The notes beneath the pieces were generated by a model. It worked only from the letters and a program-made list of their open reading frames with translations, had not been told where the DNA came from and searched no databases. A stretch of DNA of 50,148 nucleotides, taken from the NCBI GenBank assembly GCA_964621615.1, contig CAZUMW010000034.1, forward strand, positions 1 to 50,148, read 5' to 3'. Positions 8,775-18,211 of the stretch are shown here, piece after piece. The stretch comes from CAZUMW01 sp964621615 (GTDB taxonomy: Bacteria > Desulfobacterota > WTBG01 > CAIYCZ01 > CAIRTM01). The stretch's first letter is position 1, and every line of letters begins with the position of its first letter. The position numbers and the translations under genes are program-made.

Positions 8775-10460
8775 TCAGGGGCGGCTGCGGCGCTGCCTGT
8801 CGGCTATAAGGCGGTAAAAGGACTTCGCCTGCGCCAGAATGGTTGAGGAGTAGGATTCGATTTCCTTGACAACTTCCTCTTTAATATAGGGCGAGGAGAC
8901 ACGGCCGAGCTGCTCGAGACGAACCGTGACAAAGGAAAGGAAGTCAAGCATCTTGGATACGATAACCTCGCGGATCTGCTCGCTTTCAGAGGCCTGTATG
9001 TTGCTGACGATATCTTCAAGCGCCTCCCCGGTGTTTGCCGCGGGGGCATAGCCGATAGAGGCATCTATGTCAAACTGCTTTGTGTCGTGCGAAATCACGC
9101 ACCGCCTGATGCGCTTGAGCCGCTTAAGGTACAATGATACCTCATCAACCCGCCTGCGCGCGGCAGCCAGCCTGTCAGCGTCCCCGTACCCGTTAACCGC
9201 ATAGCTGGTAAGTATGCGCTTTATATCCGTAACAGGTTTGTAAATATTCTGGATAATGTTCCGCGCAAAGGCATAAACCACCTCGTCAACCTTTTCCTGA
9301 ATCACCCGCTCGGGGATGCGCCGGTCCTTTCGAATTGCTGCTGCGGAACGTGATTTTTGCAGGCTGAACAGCAGCTTTTCCATTGATGCAAGCTCCCCGA
9401 GGGTTTGCGGCTCATCCGGTGGAATTCCGGATTTTTCAGCATGCAGAATAGAAAAAATATTGGCGCGGGGAAAAATAATGAGTAGCCGCAACCCGCGATC
9501 AACCCGGCCGCTCCGGAGCAAAAAGCAGCCGAGCTGCACATATTCGTTATAGAGAAGCTTCAAGAAACAGAGCTCGTCATCGGTAAAATCAGCAGCGCTC
9601 ACCGGAGCGGCGCGGCACAGCTTTTCCATCAGCTCGGCTTCATCAACAAAAAGATCGAATCCCTTGTGCCGTATAAAGCTGATCGGATCGGAGGGCGCAT
9701 CTATTTTTAAAATGCCGTTGTTTATAATCTCTTTGCCGCCGTAGCGGGCGATAATATTGCACCTGAGTGTATGCGTGCCCAGCAGCGACACATAGCCCGC
9801 CTGCTCTATATCAAACGGCACGCTGATGAAGCTTGCCTCGCTGTCGGACACCATAAATATGTGAAATGTTACGCCCTGTTCTTTTTTCGCAAGAGATTCT
9901 GTCGAGATGATATTGTTCAGCAAGGTATCCACGGTTTCCTCAGGCGAGGAAAGGCTCGCGACAGTGAGCATTTCCTCCAGATACGGACGCGCGCGCCGAA
10001 TCGAATAGTAGCGGCTGTCGAGACCGAAAACAATGCTGAAGCCCAGATCAAGCGTTTGAAGGCGCTGGAGTATAAATTTTTTATCGGATATTTCCTTAAG
10101 CCGGTGCACAAACACGTCAAGAATGTTGCCGATTATTGCCTCGTGGTCTTTCAGCAGGGCTCCATTCGGCCCTGAGGTTGCCATGGTCAGAATGAGGCCC
10201 CGCATCATTTCGTTAACCGTCACCTCTGGCAGGCCGTGATTCATACGTGCGGTATTCGTAAAGGTAACGTTGATCACTGTGCCCTTGAATTCAATATCAA
10301 CGTTTTCCGCAAAATTGTCACTGAAATAGGATTTCTCTTTGCACCACAGATCGGTTGCCTCGCGAACAACCGCCCGCTCAACCTGAAAAAGCCTGCGCTT
10401 TGGAATGGCGGATTTTTTAATATCTGCGAGGTTCATACACGTCTTTCCCGGAGGCACCAT
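8775..10460 (-). CDS. Conserved-looking protein of unknown function, 561 residues
   Basis: I do not recognise this protein. It has no signal peptide, membrane segment or familiar nucleotide-binding motif. The N-terminal 300 residues read as a mixed alpha/beta globular region. The C-terminal half is strongly helical and rich in Arg/Lys/Glu heptad-like stretches (about 390-561), possibly coiled. AGGAAA lies about 6 nt before the ATG at 10460; a second ATG at 10436 is possible. It converges on uvrC and is divergent from the large kinase. A 13-bp perfect palindrome sits just upstream. The length and good coding character argue for a real gene; the role is open. Confidence 0.8.
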   Translation of the reverse strand: MVPPGKTCMNLADIKKSAIPKRRLFQVERAVVREATDLWCKEKSYFSDNFAENVDIEFKGTVINVTFTNTARMNHGLPEVTVNEMMRGLILTMATSGPNGALLKDHEAIIGNILDVFVHRLKEISDKKFILQRLQTLDLGFSIVFGLDSRYYSIRRARPYLEEMLTVASLSSPEETVDTLLNNIISTESLAKKEQGVTFHIFMVSDSEASFISVPFDIEQAGYVSLLGTHTLRCNIIARYGGKEIINNGILKIDAPSDPISFIRHKGFDLFVDEAELMEKLCRAAPVSAADFTDDELCFLKLLYNEYVQLGCFLLRSGRVDRGLRLLIIFPRANIFSILHAEKSGIPPDEPQTLGELASMEKLLFSLQKSRSAAAIRKDRRIPERVIQEKVDEVVYAFARNIIQNIYKPVTDIKRILTSYAVNGYGDADRLAAARRRVDEVSLYLKRLKRIRRCVISHDTKQFDIDASIGYAPAANTGEALEDIVSNIQASESEQIREVIVSKMLDFLSFVTVRLEQLGRVSSPYIKEEVVKEIESYSSTILAQAKSFYRLIADRQRRSRP

Positions 10461-10479
10461 TCAGCTTTTCCTAATTCAT

Positions 10480-10492
10480 ACACGCTGCGTGT
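10480..10492. promoter_or_regulatory. 13-bp perfect palindrome upstream of the 561-residue protein gene
   Basis: ACACGC-T-GCGTGT lies 20 nt upstream of the start codon of the minus-strand gene. The position would suit a repressor operator or a small mRNA-leader hairpin. No matching site was seen elsewhere in the window. Confidence 0.3.
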
Positions 10493-10511
10493 TATGATTA
10501 TGTTAAAAATC

Positions 10512-10559
10512 AAACGTGTCCAAAATAAATGAAAGTATTGAGCAAAAGCCGGTTCGGGC
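10512..10559 (+). repeat. Dispersed repeat, solo copy of the 328-600 element end
   Basis: These 48 bp match the reverse complement of 557-604 at 46 of 48 positions, beginning AAACGTGTCC and ending GCCGGTTCGGGC. No partner end is visible in the following 200 bp, so this is a solo end or a decayed copy. The remaining intergenic DNA to 10772 shows only a promoter. Confidence 0.75.
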
Positions 10560-10693
10560 ACTACTGTTTAAAAATGTATCATGATAACCTGCAACTGGCA
10601 AATATGAAAATAGCGGTCAAAAAAATCTTCAGGCACTCTCAGCGCAACGCGGAACACCGTCGCACCCGCGGAAGCATATATGGAGAAAACATT

Positions 10694-10720
10694 TTGAAAT
10701 TATTCGCCTTTTGTTATAAT
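10694..10720 (+). promoter_or_regulatory. Extended -10 promoter for the large kinase gene
   Basis: TTGAAA (10694-10699) precedes TATAAT (10715-10720) by a short 15-bp spacer. The -10 box is preceded by TGT, making an extended -10 (TGnTATAAT), which can compensate for the spacing. Confidence 0.55.
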
Positions 10721-10772
10721 GCGTAGCAGCACGCATACTTTTCATCTTTTTTCTTATTTATTGTAGAGGCCC

Positions 10773-13700
10773 ATGGCTCACAACAAATCATCCCTCAGGG
10801 CTGCTGCACGCAGGCAGCACAAAAAAAAAGACCCCCGTTCCGGGTTCTCGGCAGGGGCTTCCCGGCACACCCGGCAAAAGCTGGACCTGGCCCTGAACGC
10901 TGCCCGCACCGGAACCTGGCATCTGGAAATCAACACCGATATCCGCACGTGCGATGCAAACCTGAACGGGCTGCTCGGCCTGCCGCACAAAGCCACCGCC
11001 AGCCCCCGCAATGATTTTATTGAGCGGATTCACCCCGATGACAGGGAGCGGTTCCTGAAATCTATCGAGGGCGCACTGAACAGCCGCTCAGGCTATGAGA
11101 TAGATTTCAGGATCGTCCGGCCCGACGGCACCCAGGGCTGGCTGCGCGACCGGGGCAGCGTTTTTTGCAATGATGGCGGAGATCCTGAGGCCATGGCCGG
11201 CGCCTGCGTGGACATAACCGACCAAAAGCGGGCAGAGGTTCAGCAGCATGCATATCTTGACCGGATTTCTCTTCTTATTTATGCCTCATACGAAGTGATA
11301 AACAAATCCAGCCTCCCGGAGGTGCTGCAATGCCTCGCCGATGAGGCGCGCGCGCTTACCGGATCCCGCATCGCCGCAGCAGGCCACGGCTACGAAAACG
11401 ATGACTTTCAGCTCACAACGGTATCAGCCCCGGAAAAATCATCGCTCAAACAGCTCGGTGATATGTTTCCCGCCGGCAGCAGATCGATGTACCGCGATAT
11501 CATCAGGTACAGCAAGCCCGTCCGGCTGTCAGAGTCAGAAATGAGGGAGCACCCCTCGAGTCAGGCGCCCGGCGGGGCTCATCCCCTGATGAGAGGGCTG
11601 CTCGGCGTTCCGCTTCTTGAGCAGCGGGGCCTTGCCAGCGGCATGGTTGTGGTCGGAGGCAAAAAGCGCGGCAGCTTCACCCCCGAGGATGAGATGCTGC
11701 TGTCGCAGTTTGCACTTTTTGCCTCGCTTGCCATTCAGCACATAGAAGCCCGCCTTGAGCTTCAGCACATGCACACCCACCTTGAAAAGCGCGTTCAGCA
11801 GCGAACCGAAGCCCTCATGTCGGCCAATCTCGCCCTGGAGCAGGAAATTATAAATCATAAGCAGTCGGCAAGCCGCCTGCGCGAAAGCGAAGAGCGGTAC
11901 CGCTCGGTTATCGAATCCATGGCCGAGGGCATGCTTCTTCTTGATGAAGACGGCGTTATCATCGATTGCAACAAAAACGCCGAATATATATTCGGCCGCG
12001 CTCAGGACTCCCTGATGGGCACCGCGTTCATATCCCTTGAGCATCTGTTTGTCCGGGAGGACGAAGAGGCCCCCTTTTCCCCTGCCGCGCTTTCAATTAT
12101 GATAACGCAGCGCTCGGCGCAGCCCGTCCACAATGTCGTTCTCGGCGTCGACAATCCCCGGCGCGGTGTTGTGTGGATCTCACTGAACGCACAGCCTGTT
12201 TTCGGCCGCAGCGGGCAGCGCTCGCAGGGAACGGTTGTTACCTTCAATGACATTTCCTCCCGCAAGCACCTGGAAGATGAACTCCGCCTTACAACCGAGC
12301 AGTACCGTGCGGTTGTCGAAGATCAGACCGAGCTTATCTGCCGCTTCCGCACCACCGGCGAAATAACCTTTGTAAACGAAGCATACTGCCGCTATTTCGC
12401 CAAGCGCCAGAATGACCTTATCGGGAGCAGATTCCTGCCCTTCATCTCGAAAAAAGACAAGCAGTCCCTGTGGCCGCGCATCGAAGCCCTCTCGGCGGAT
12501 AGCAGGTCATGCCTTATAGAGCAGCGGCTCAAGCTGCCCGGCGGCTCCACACGCTGGACGCAGTGGTCCATAACCGCCCTCATCAGCAATGGCACCGTGT
12601 ATGAGTATCAGGGAGTGGGACGCGATATTCATGAAATAAAAGAGCTGCAGGATACGGTCAAGCAGAATCAGTATGTGCTGCAATCGGTGGTGAACGGGAT
12701 ATCAGACCCTCTGTACATGGTCGACAGAAAATATCGCGTAAAAATGGCAAACCAGGCAACGATGGATTATTACGGCGTTACCGCTGACCGGGTTATCGGC
12801 CAGCAATGCTACCGGGTGTTCATGGACGCCGGCACGCCATGCGCCGACTGCGTGATTTTCCGGCAGAACTCCCGGCTGCAGCCGAAAACCTTTGAGCGGT
12901 CAGGGCGGCTCGATCAGCACACCTATGAGCAGGTTACCATTTATCCGCTCAGCCAGAAAAAAGCTGATTTAATGTCGGCGATAATACACATAAAGGATAT
13001 CACAAAAACCAAAATGCTTGAAAAGCGGATCGGGCAGAGCGAGCGGCTCGCCTCTCTCGGGCTGCTCATCTCGGGGATAACCCATGAAATAAACAACCCC
13101 AACAATTTTATCACCTTTAACATTCCCGTGCTGAGAGACTATATCTCCACTCTGATGCCTATAGCGGACGATTACGCCTCCAGACACGAGAACTTCACCG
13201 TGTACAATATGCCGTATAATGAATTCAGGCAGGACCTGTATCGCCTCATAGACAATATGGAGCACGGCTCAGAGCGCATCACCAGAACGGTAAGCAGCCT
13301 TCGCGAGTTTATTCGCAACGAGGGCTCGGGGGCTATTTCGAAGGTACAGATAAAGGAAGTCATAGATAAGGCGATAACGCTGTGCGGAACAAAAATAAAA
13401 AAAGCTGCGCGGTCCTTTTCTGTTGATATCGCCCCGGATATAGGAATAATTCATACCGACCCGCAGGCGCTGGAGCATGTGATCATTATTCTGCTGGTCA
13501 ACGCCGCCGAGGCATCGGACAAACAGGACTCCTCGGTCCGCATTACCGGCCGGGCGGGAAGCACGTGGCAGGAAAGGGTCATTATCGATGTTGTCGACAA
13601 CGGCTGCGGCATTGAGAAAGAGCACATCGAAAAGGTATTCGAGCCGTTTTTCACCACAAAAACCGAAAGCGGCGGCACCGGGCTCGGCATGTATATATGC

Positions 13701-13802
13701 CGCGACATCATCAAGGGAATAGGGGGCGCCGTTACCATTGAAAGCACACCCGGCGAGGGCACAACCGTCAGGCTCGTAATTCCTGATATCCACGAGGAAT
13801 AA
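10773..13802 (+). CDS. Multi-PAS/GAF sensor histidine kinase
   Basis: This is a 1009-residue predicted cytoplasmic kinase. In order it shows a PAS domain (about 35-155), a GAF domain (160-325), a short coiled linker, three more PAS domains (370-500, 505-625, 630-748), HisKA with H771 in GITHEINNPNNF, and an HATPase domain (N910, DNGCG 942-946, GGTGLGMYI 967-975). The last PAS domain carries C679 plus C690-x2-C693, a cysteine pattern seen in some anaerobe PAS domains that could sense redox or hold a metal; that is inference. There are 24 bp between its stop and an NtrC-type regulator, its likely partner. Confidence 0.93.
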   Translation: MAHNKSSLRAAARRQHKKKDPRSGFSAGASRHTRQKLDLALNAARTGTWHLEINTDIRTCDANLNGLLGLPHKATASPRNDFIERIHPDDRERFLKSIEGALNSRSGYEIDFRIVRPDGTQGWLRDRGSVFCNDGGDPEAMAGACVDITDQKRAEVQQHAYLDRISLLIYASYEVINKSSLPEVLQCLADEARALTGSRIAAAGHGYENDDFQLTTVSAPEKSSLKQLGDMFPAGSRSMYRDIIRYSKPVRLSESEMREHPSSQAPGGAHPLMRGLLGVPLLEQRGLASGMVVVGGKKRGSFTPEDEMLLSQFALFASLAIQHIEARLELQHMHTHLEKRVQQRTEALMSANLALEQEIINHKQSASRLRESEERYRSVIESMAEGMLLLDEDGVIIDCNKNAEYIFGRAQDSLMGTAFISLEHLFVREDEEAPFSPAALSIMITQRSAQPVHNVVLGVDNPRRGVVWISLNAQPVFGRSGQRSQGTVVTFNDISSRKHLEDELRLTTEQYRAVVEDQTELICRFRTTGEITFVNEAYCRYFAKRQNDLIGSRFLPFISKKDKQSLWPRIEALSADSRSCLIEQRLKLPGGSTRWTQWSITALISNGTVYEYQGVGRDIHEIKELQDTVKQNQYVLQSVVNGISDPLYMVDRKYRVKMANQATMDYYGVTADRVIGQQCYRVFMDAGTPCADCVIFRQNSRLQPKTFERSGRLDQHTYEQVTIYPLSQKKADLMSAIIHIKDITKTKMLEKRIGQSERLASLGLLISGITHEINNPNNFITFNIPVLRDYISTLMPIADDYASRHENFTVYNMPYNEFRQDLYRLIDNMEHGSERITRTVSSLREFIRNEGSGAISKVQIKEVIDKAITLCGTKIKKAARSFSVDIAPDIGIIHTDPQALEHVIIILLVNAAEASDKQDSSVRITGRAGSTWQERVIIDVVDNGCGIEKEHIEKVFEPFFTTKTESGGTGLGMYICRDIIKGIGGAVTIESTPGEGTTVRLVIPDIHEE

Positions 13803-13826
13803 CGCTGCCCGAAAGGCATATCTGCT

Positions 13827-15197
13827 ATGGACACACGCATTATGGTCATCGATGATGAGAGGGACTTTCTTCAAACCGTAAAAAGGGGCCTGCTCACCGC
13901 CGATATGACCAATATTGTGCTTGAGTCCGATCCTCTTACGGCTGCTGAATACTTCAAAAACGGCTCAGCGGCCGACATAGCCATTATCGACATCACCATG
14001 CCGGGGTTAAGCGGCACTGAGCTTCTGGATATCATAAAAGAATACAGCCCGGCAACTGAGTGCATTATGGCAACTGCGGTAAACGATGCGCAAACCGCAA
14101 TCAGCTGCATGAAAAAAGGCGCATATGATTATCTGGTCAAACCGCTTAACAGAGATGAGCTTATTTTAACCATACACCGTGCGGCCGAGCGAAAGCAGCT
14201 GCGCGAAATAGCGGATCTGGGCAAGCGCACATCGATCCCCAGGCTGGAAAACCCCGATGCGTTCAGCAGGTTCACAACCTGCAGCCCTGCGCTGCTCCGT
14301 CTGTTGAAAGAGGCCGAGCTGCACGCAGCCAGCACTGTCCCCGTCCTCATCACCGGAGAGACCGGCACCGGCAAAGAGCTGCTTGCGCGGGCGATCCACC
14401 GGGCCAGCGCCCGGTCCGGACAGCCGTTCACCCCGGTAAACATGGCATCCATTACGGCAAGCCTGTTCGATGCCGAGTTTTTCGGACACACCAGGGGTGC
14501 GTTCACCGGCGCGGAGAAGGAGCGCGCGGGCTACCTCGAGCACGCCAGCGGCGGCACGCTGTTTCTTGATGAAATCGGCACGCTCAGCGCAGAGCTGCAG
14601 GGCAAGCTGCTCAGAGTGCTTCAGGAGCAGGAGTACTATAAAATCGGATCGAGCACCCCTCGCTCATCTGATATCCGCTTTATAGCTGCAACCAATGCCG
14701 ACCTTGAGCGACTCATAAAGGATGGGGGCTTCCGCAAGGACCTGTATTACCGGCTGAAAGGAGCGTGGCTCAATATCTCCCCGCTTCGCGAGCGAAAGGA
14801 CGATATACCGGTTCTGGCAAAGGCGTTTGTTAAAGAGGCCTCCGCTTCCGGGCCCGCGCCGGCACTAACCGACGAGGCGCTTGAAATGCTGTACGCATAC
14901 GATTATCCGGGAAACATACGGGAGCTGCAATCAATTATACGCGCAGCAGCCAACCTGGCCGGCTCAGGAACAATTACACCGGCGTGCCTCCCCGCGGCCG
15001 TGCAAAATCAAAAGCCCAGGCGCTCAGCCCGGAGCGCCGCCGCAGATGATACCATACTGCCGCTTGCAGAGGTTGAAAAAAATCATATTCTTCGGGCATA
15101 CGCCTATACCGATAACAACAAAACCAGAACAGCCGAGGTGCTCGGCATCGGCCTCAACACGCTTCGCAGAAAGCTGAAAAGCTACGGCATTGAATAG
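13827..15197 (+). CDS. NtrC-family sigma-54-dependent response regulator
   Basis: This 456-residue protein is the probable partner of the kinase ending 24 bp upstream. The receiver domain (1-120) has the phospho-acceptor D55 and K105. The AAA+ domain has Walker A GETGTGKE (177-184), the sigma-54 contact loop GAFTGA (224-229), Walker B GTLFLDE (243-249) and the arginine-rich FRKDLYYRL. A Fis-type HTH lies at the C-terminus (TRTAEVLGIGLNTLRRKLK). It should activate RNA polymerase with sigma-54 when phosphorylated. I found no clear -24/-12 promoter in the window, so its targets are unknown. Confidence 0.95.
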   Translation: MDTRIMVIDDERDFLQTVKRGLLTADMTNIVLESDPLTAAEYFKNGSAADIAIIDITMPGLSGTELLDIIKEYSPATECIMATAVNDAQTAISCMKKGAYDYLVKPLNRDELILTIHRAAERKQLREIADLGKRTSIPRLENPDAFSRFTTCSPALLRLLKEAELHAASTVPVLITGETGTGKELLARAIHRASARSGQPFTPVNMASITASLFDAEFFGHTRGAFTGAEKERAGYLEHASGGTLFLDEIGTLSAELQGKLLRVLQEQEYYKIGSSTPRSSDIRFIAATNADLERLIKDGGFRKDLYYRLKGAWLNISPLRERKDDIPVLAKAFVKEASASGPAPALTDEALEMLYAYDYPGNIRELQSIIRAAANLAGSGTITPACLPAAVQNQKPRRSARSAAADDTILPLAEVEKNHILRAYAYTDNNKTRTAEVLGIGLNTLRRKLKSYGIE

Positions 15198-15248
15198 CCC
15201 GGACGCCCGGCTCAGAAAACGCTTACTGTCATAAAGGTATACAGCCCC

Positions 15249-16238
15249 GTGCCGCGAAACGATCAGCTCGCCCGCCAGTGGCAGGCGCTGCAGCTTCTTA
15301 CCTGCTCAGCAAAAGGGCAGCCGGCAGCCGCTATGGCGCTATCGCTCGGCTGCACGGTCCGCACGCTGTACCGCGATCTCGAGGCCCTGCAGCACGCCGG
15401 CTTTCCCGTCTACAACTATCGCGACGGCAGCCAAAGCCTCTGGACCATTCTTAACCCGGACAGGCAGCGGGTGCCGGTGCCGTTCAGATTTACCGAAATT
15501 CTGTCTCTTTATTTCTGCAGAGATATGATTTTATTCCTGAAGGGAACGATGTTCTACGATTCGCTCGCCGCCCTTCTCGATAAAATCACCGCCTGCCTTC
15601 CCGAGGATGTACAGAAATTCCTTCATGAGGCCCAGAAAACGGTGAGGGTGAGCCCGGGGCCCTGCAAGGACTACACGCACCGAAGCGCAATAATAGGCCG
15701 GCTGAGCGAGGCTGCGACAAAGCGGACAACTGTGTCCATGTCCTACTACGCAATGCACAGCCGCCGGGAAACCTCCCGCCTTGTCGACCCGTACACGATC
15801 TGGTTTTTCAACGGCACGTTCTATCTTATCGCCTACTGCCATTTACGAAAGCAGGTCCGGGTGTTTACCCTTGAGCGCATACGCTCCCTTCGGGTGACGG
15901 ACCGGCACTACAGCATTCCGGAGGATTTCTGCCTTGAAAAGCTCATGAACGGGGCGTTCGGTGCGTTCAGAGGCACCCCGGAACACGTTCGCGTACAATT
16001 CGGGCCCGGAGTTTCAGGATATATACAGGAAACCCTGTGGCATGAAAGCCAGCGGATTCTGCCCCGGGAAGACGGGTCGGTCATCTTTGAGGCACAGGTT
16101 GCCATAACTGATGATTTTATTTCATGGATACTCAGCTGGGGGGCAGGCGCAACCGTCCTGGAGCCCGGCTCGCTCAGAGAAACCGTCATCAGAGAGCTGC
16201 AGGACACCGCTGCCAACTATAATCATTCAGGACAGTAA
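15249..16238 (+). CDS. WYL-domain transcriptional regulator
   Basis: This is a 329-residue protein of the YafY/DeoR-like WYL group. An N-terminal winged HTH (about 8-65) includes LGCTVRTLYRDLEALQHAG. The central WYL region (about 160-240) contains the pattern FNGTFYLIAYCH followed by VFTLERI, where the usual W-Y-L is F-Y-L. Such proteins bind ligands or nucleic acids through the WYL domain and regulate nearby stress or defence genes. The start is a GTG with only a distant AAAGG. It follows the two-component pair by 51 bp and may be cotranscribed. Confidence 0.82.
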   Translation: MPRNDQLARQWQALQLLTCSAKGQPAAAMALSLGCTVRTLYRDLEALQHAGFPVYNYRDGSQSLWTILNPDRQRVPVPFRFTEILSLYFCRDMILFLKGTMFYDSLAALLDKITACLPEDVQKFLHEAQKTVRVSPGPCKDYTHRSAIIGRLSEAATKRTTVSMSYYAMHSRRETSRLVDPYTIWFFNGTFYLIAYCHLRKQVRVFTLERIRSLRVTDRHYSIPEDFCLEKLMNGAFGAFRGTPEHVRVQFGPGVSGYIQETLWHESQRILPREDGSVIFEAQVAITDDFISWILSWGAGATVLEPGSLRETVIRELQDTAANYNHSGQ

Positions 16239-16270
16239 ATCAGGATACTGCAGGGAATCTCCACGCGCGC

Positions 16271-16723
16271 TCATGTGGCATGCCGCCACATTTCATTGAA
16301 CATCACCTTCATCGTCTGTGCAATTGACGGGGACACAACGGAAAGGCCATACAGCTGTTCATCCCTGGCAAAAAACACAACCGTATCGTCGTGAATCATA
16401 ACCGAATAATCCATTGCAACATCCGCCGGCAGGCAGCGGGTTTCGCGCACTTCCTCCGAGTCCTTTGACTGGTACCGGCGCATCGCGGGCGTGTCCGGCG
16501 CCAGAATCTTAACAAGGATTCCCCGCTCCATGCGGGTGGGTATGTAGTAGCTGTCCTCATATGCCTGATCATAGGCTTCCAGCAGAAACTCAACGCTGCC
16601 TGCATAATAGATTACTTTTTCCCTGCTTGTAAGCGTCCTTTCGGCAAATTCATTGAACTCCTCGGGCGTCTGGCAGATCTCAACATCGGGAAGCGATTTG
16701 ACGTTCTTCAGCAATTCGCGCAT
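16271..16723 (-). CDS. TrmB-type effector-domain-like protein without an HTH
   Basis: This 150-residue protein resembles the C-terminal sugar/effector-binding part of TrmB-like regulators (for example the run GILVKILAPDTPAMRRY and the later DYSVMIHDDTVVFFA). The N-terminal DNA-binding domain expected of a full regulator is absent. AAAGGAG is well placed before the ATG, so the short form is probably genuine. It may act through a partner or be the remnant of a longer gene. The assignment is tentative. Confidence 0.5.
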   Translation of the reverse strand: MRELLKNVKSLPDVEICQTPEEFNEFAERTLTSREKVIYYAGSVEFLLEAYDQAYEDSYYIPTRMERGILVKILAPDTPAMRRYQSKDSEEVRETRCLPADVAMDYSVMIHDDTVVFFARDEQLYGLSVVSPSIAQTMKVMFNEMWRHAT

Positions 16724-16920
16724 ACCGGGCTCCTTTCAGTGTGATGGCGTGCATATGTGGCAATACCAAGTGAAGGGTAACAGTATACATGAATTATTAT
16801 TCCTGTAAAGGCTTGAGGCGGGCGCAGCTAACGGGCACTATAGCCGGCATTCCGCTTAACTCCACACTGCCGTGCGGGGTGTGTGCGCGAAACAATTCCG
16901 ATCATTTTAAACAGAAAGGC

Positions 16921-17406
16921 TTACAGCTCGTACAGGGTATCGTCTTTTGCGGGGGGCTTTTTTGCGGCCTTTCGCTTTGCGGCCTCGAAGATAAAGGGGT
17001 CTTCACTTTCAAGCGCATCTCCCATATCCTGCTCGATTTCCTCGGGGCTTTCTCCGCTCTCGAGGCGCGAAATCGCTTTTTGAAACATGTCGTTGAACCG
17101 GATGCCGGTCATATCCGAAAACTTGCGCAGCATGCGGGCGGCTTCCTTCGGGTTGTCCTCGTTCAGGCGGTCAACCTCTCGCTCGAGCTTTTGCATGCCT
17201 TCTGCAAGACGGCTTTCATCAATCGGCAGGTCTTCAACATCCCTGTTGTCTTCGCGGCTGGGATCTATGCATGAAAACAGCGACGCCCGGCGCTGAAGCG
17301 CTCTGCCGCAGCGGGGGCATGAGGGGATTTTTGTTGTGTTGACGGTACGGGAAAAAAAATTAAATATTGTGTGACATGCATCACAGTAAAACTCATAAAT
17401 GGGCAT
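16921..17406 (-). CDS. FmdB-type zinc ribbon protein
   Basis: This is a 161-residue protein. The first 50 residues are a zinc ribbon of the FmdB/CxxC_CxxC_SSSS type: MPIYEFYCDACHTIF followed by SCPRCGRALQRR, four cysteines in two CxxC pairs. The remainder is charged and helical, longer than in minimal FmdB proteins. The family was named after a putative regulator of formamide metabolism, but most members have no proven role. It lies 16 bp downstream of fliA on the same strand and is probably cotranscribed with it. Confidence 0.8.
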   Translation of the reverse strand: MPIYEFYCDACHTIFNFFSRTVNTTKIPSCPRCGRALQRRASLFSCIDPSREDNRDVEDLPIDESRLAEGMQKLEREVDRLNEDNPKEAARMLRKFSDMTGIRFNDMFQKAISRLESGESPEEIEQDMGDALESEDPFIFEAAKRKAAKKPPAKDDTLYEL

Positions 17407-17422
17407 GGACGTGCACTCCGGA

Positions 17423-18211
17423 TCAGCAGTAGTTGAGCTTTCTCATTTTACAGCGCAAACGGATAACCGCTTTGGTGTGAATTTGTGAAACCCGCGATTC
17501 GGTGAGCTTCAAAATAGTGCCGATTTCCTTCATGGTGAGCTCCTTGTAGTAATACAGGGATATCACCACCCGCTCCTTTTTCGGGAGCCGCTCGATGGTA
17601 TCGGCCAGAAACGAGCGCATCTCCTCGGAATCAAGCCGCTCGAAAGGGCTTTCCATATCCTCGTCCATCAGCTTATCAAGCAGCGTGGTCCGGTTGTTGT
17701 TGTGCTTTGTTTCGCGCTCGAGGCTCACCATTGACACATTGCTTACCCTGTTGACAATCTTATGCAGCTTGTCAACCTCGACATCCATAGCATCGGCGAC
17801 CTCTTCCTCTGTTGCGGGACGGCCCAGCTTTTTTTCAAGATCTGACTGCGTGTTGTCAAGCATTGTGGCCACCTTGCGCACTGAGCGCGGCACCCAGTCC
17901 ATGGCGCGGAGGCTGTCCAGGATGGCTCCCTTGATCCGGTACTCGGCATATGTCTCGAACTTGACACCCTTTTCGGGATCGAATTTTTCAATGGCATCCA
18001 TCAGCCCGAGGACGCCTGAATTAATCATATCCTGTATATCGATATGCATCGGCAGGCGGGCGGCGATCCGGTTGGCAATATATTTAATAAGGGGAGCGTA
18101 TTTTAATATAAGCTCTTCGTTTTTGCGGGTTTTTTTCGGCTTTTTTCTTTGGGAACCACAGGGGAAGGTTGGCATGATATTGTGTGCTACCTCCGACTTG
18201 GGTACAGACAT
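17423..18211 (-). CDS. fliA: RNA polymerase sigma factor FliA (sigma-28)
   Basis: This 262-residue group 3 sigma factor normally directs late flagellar and chemotaxis genes. Region 2 reads YAPLIKYIANRIAARLP through FETYAEYRIKGAILDSLR. Region 3 follows, and region 4 has LPKKERVVISLYYYKELTMKEIG and an HTH ending in SRVSQIHTKAVIRL. The RIKGAILDSLRAMDWVPRSVR stretch is characteristic of the FliA/WhiG group. GGAGG lies 7 nt before the ATG. No flagellar gene is seen in the window, so the usual flhF-flhG-fliA neighbourhood is missing; the regulon may be elsewhere or may not be flagellar. Confidence 0.93.
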   Translation of the reverse strand: MSVPKSEVAHNIMPTFPCGSQRKKPKKTRKNEELILKYAPLIKYIANRIAARLPMHIDIQDMINSGVLGLMDAIEKFDPEKGVKFETYAEYRIKGAILDSLRAMDWVPRSVRKVATMLDNTQSDLEKKLGRPATEEEVADAMDVEVDKLHKIVNRVSNVSMVSLERETKHNNNRTTLLDKLMDEDMESPFERLDSEEMRSFLADTIERLPKKERVVISLYYYKELTMKEIGTILKLTESRVSQIHTKAVIRLRCKMRKLNYC

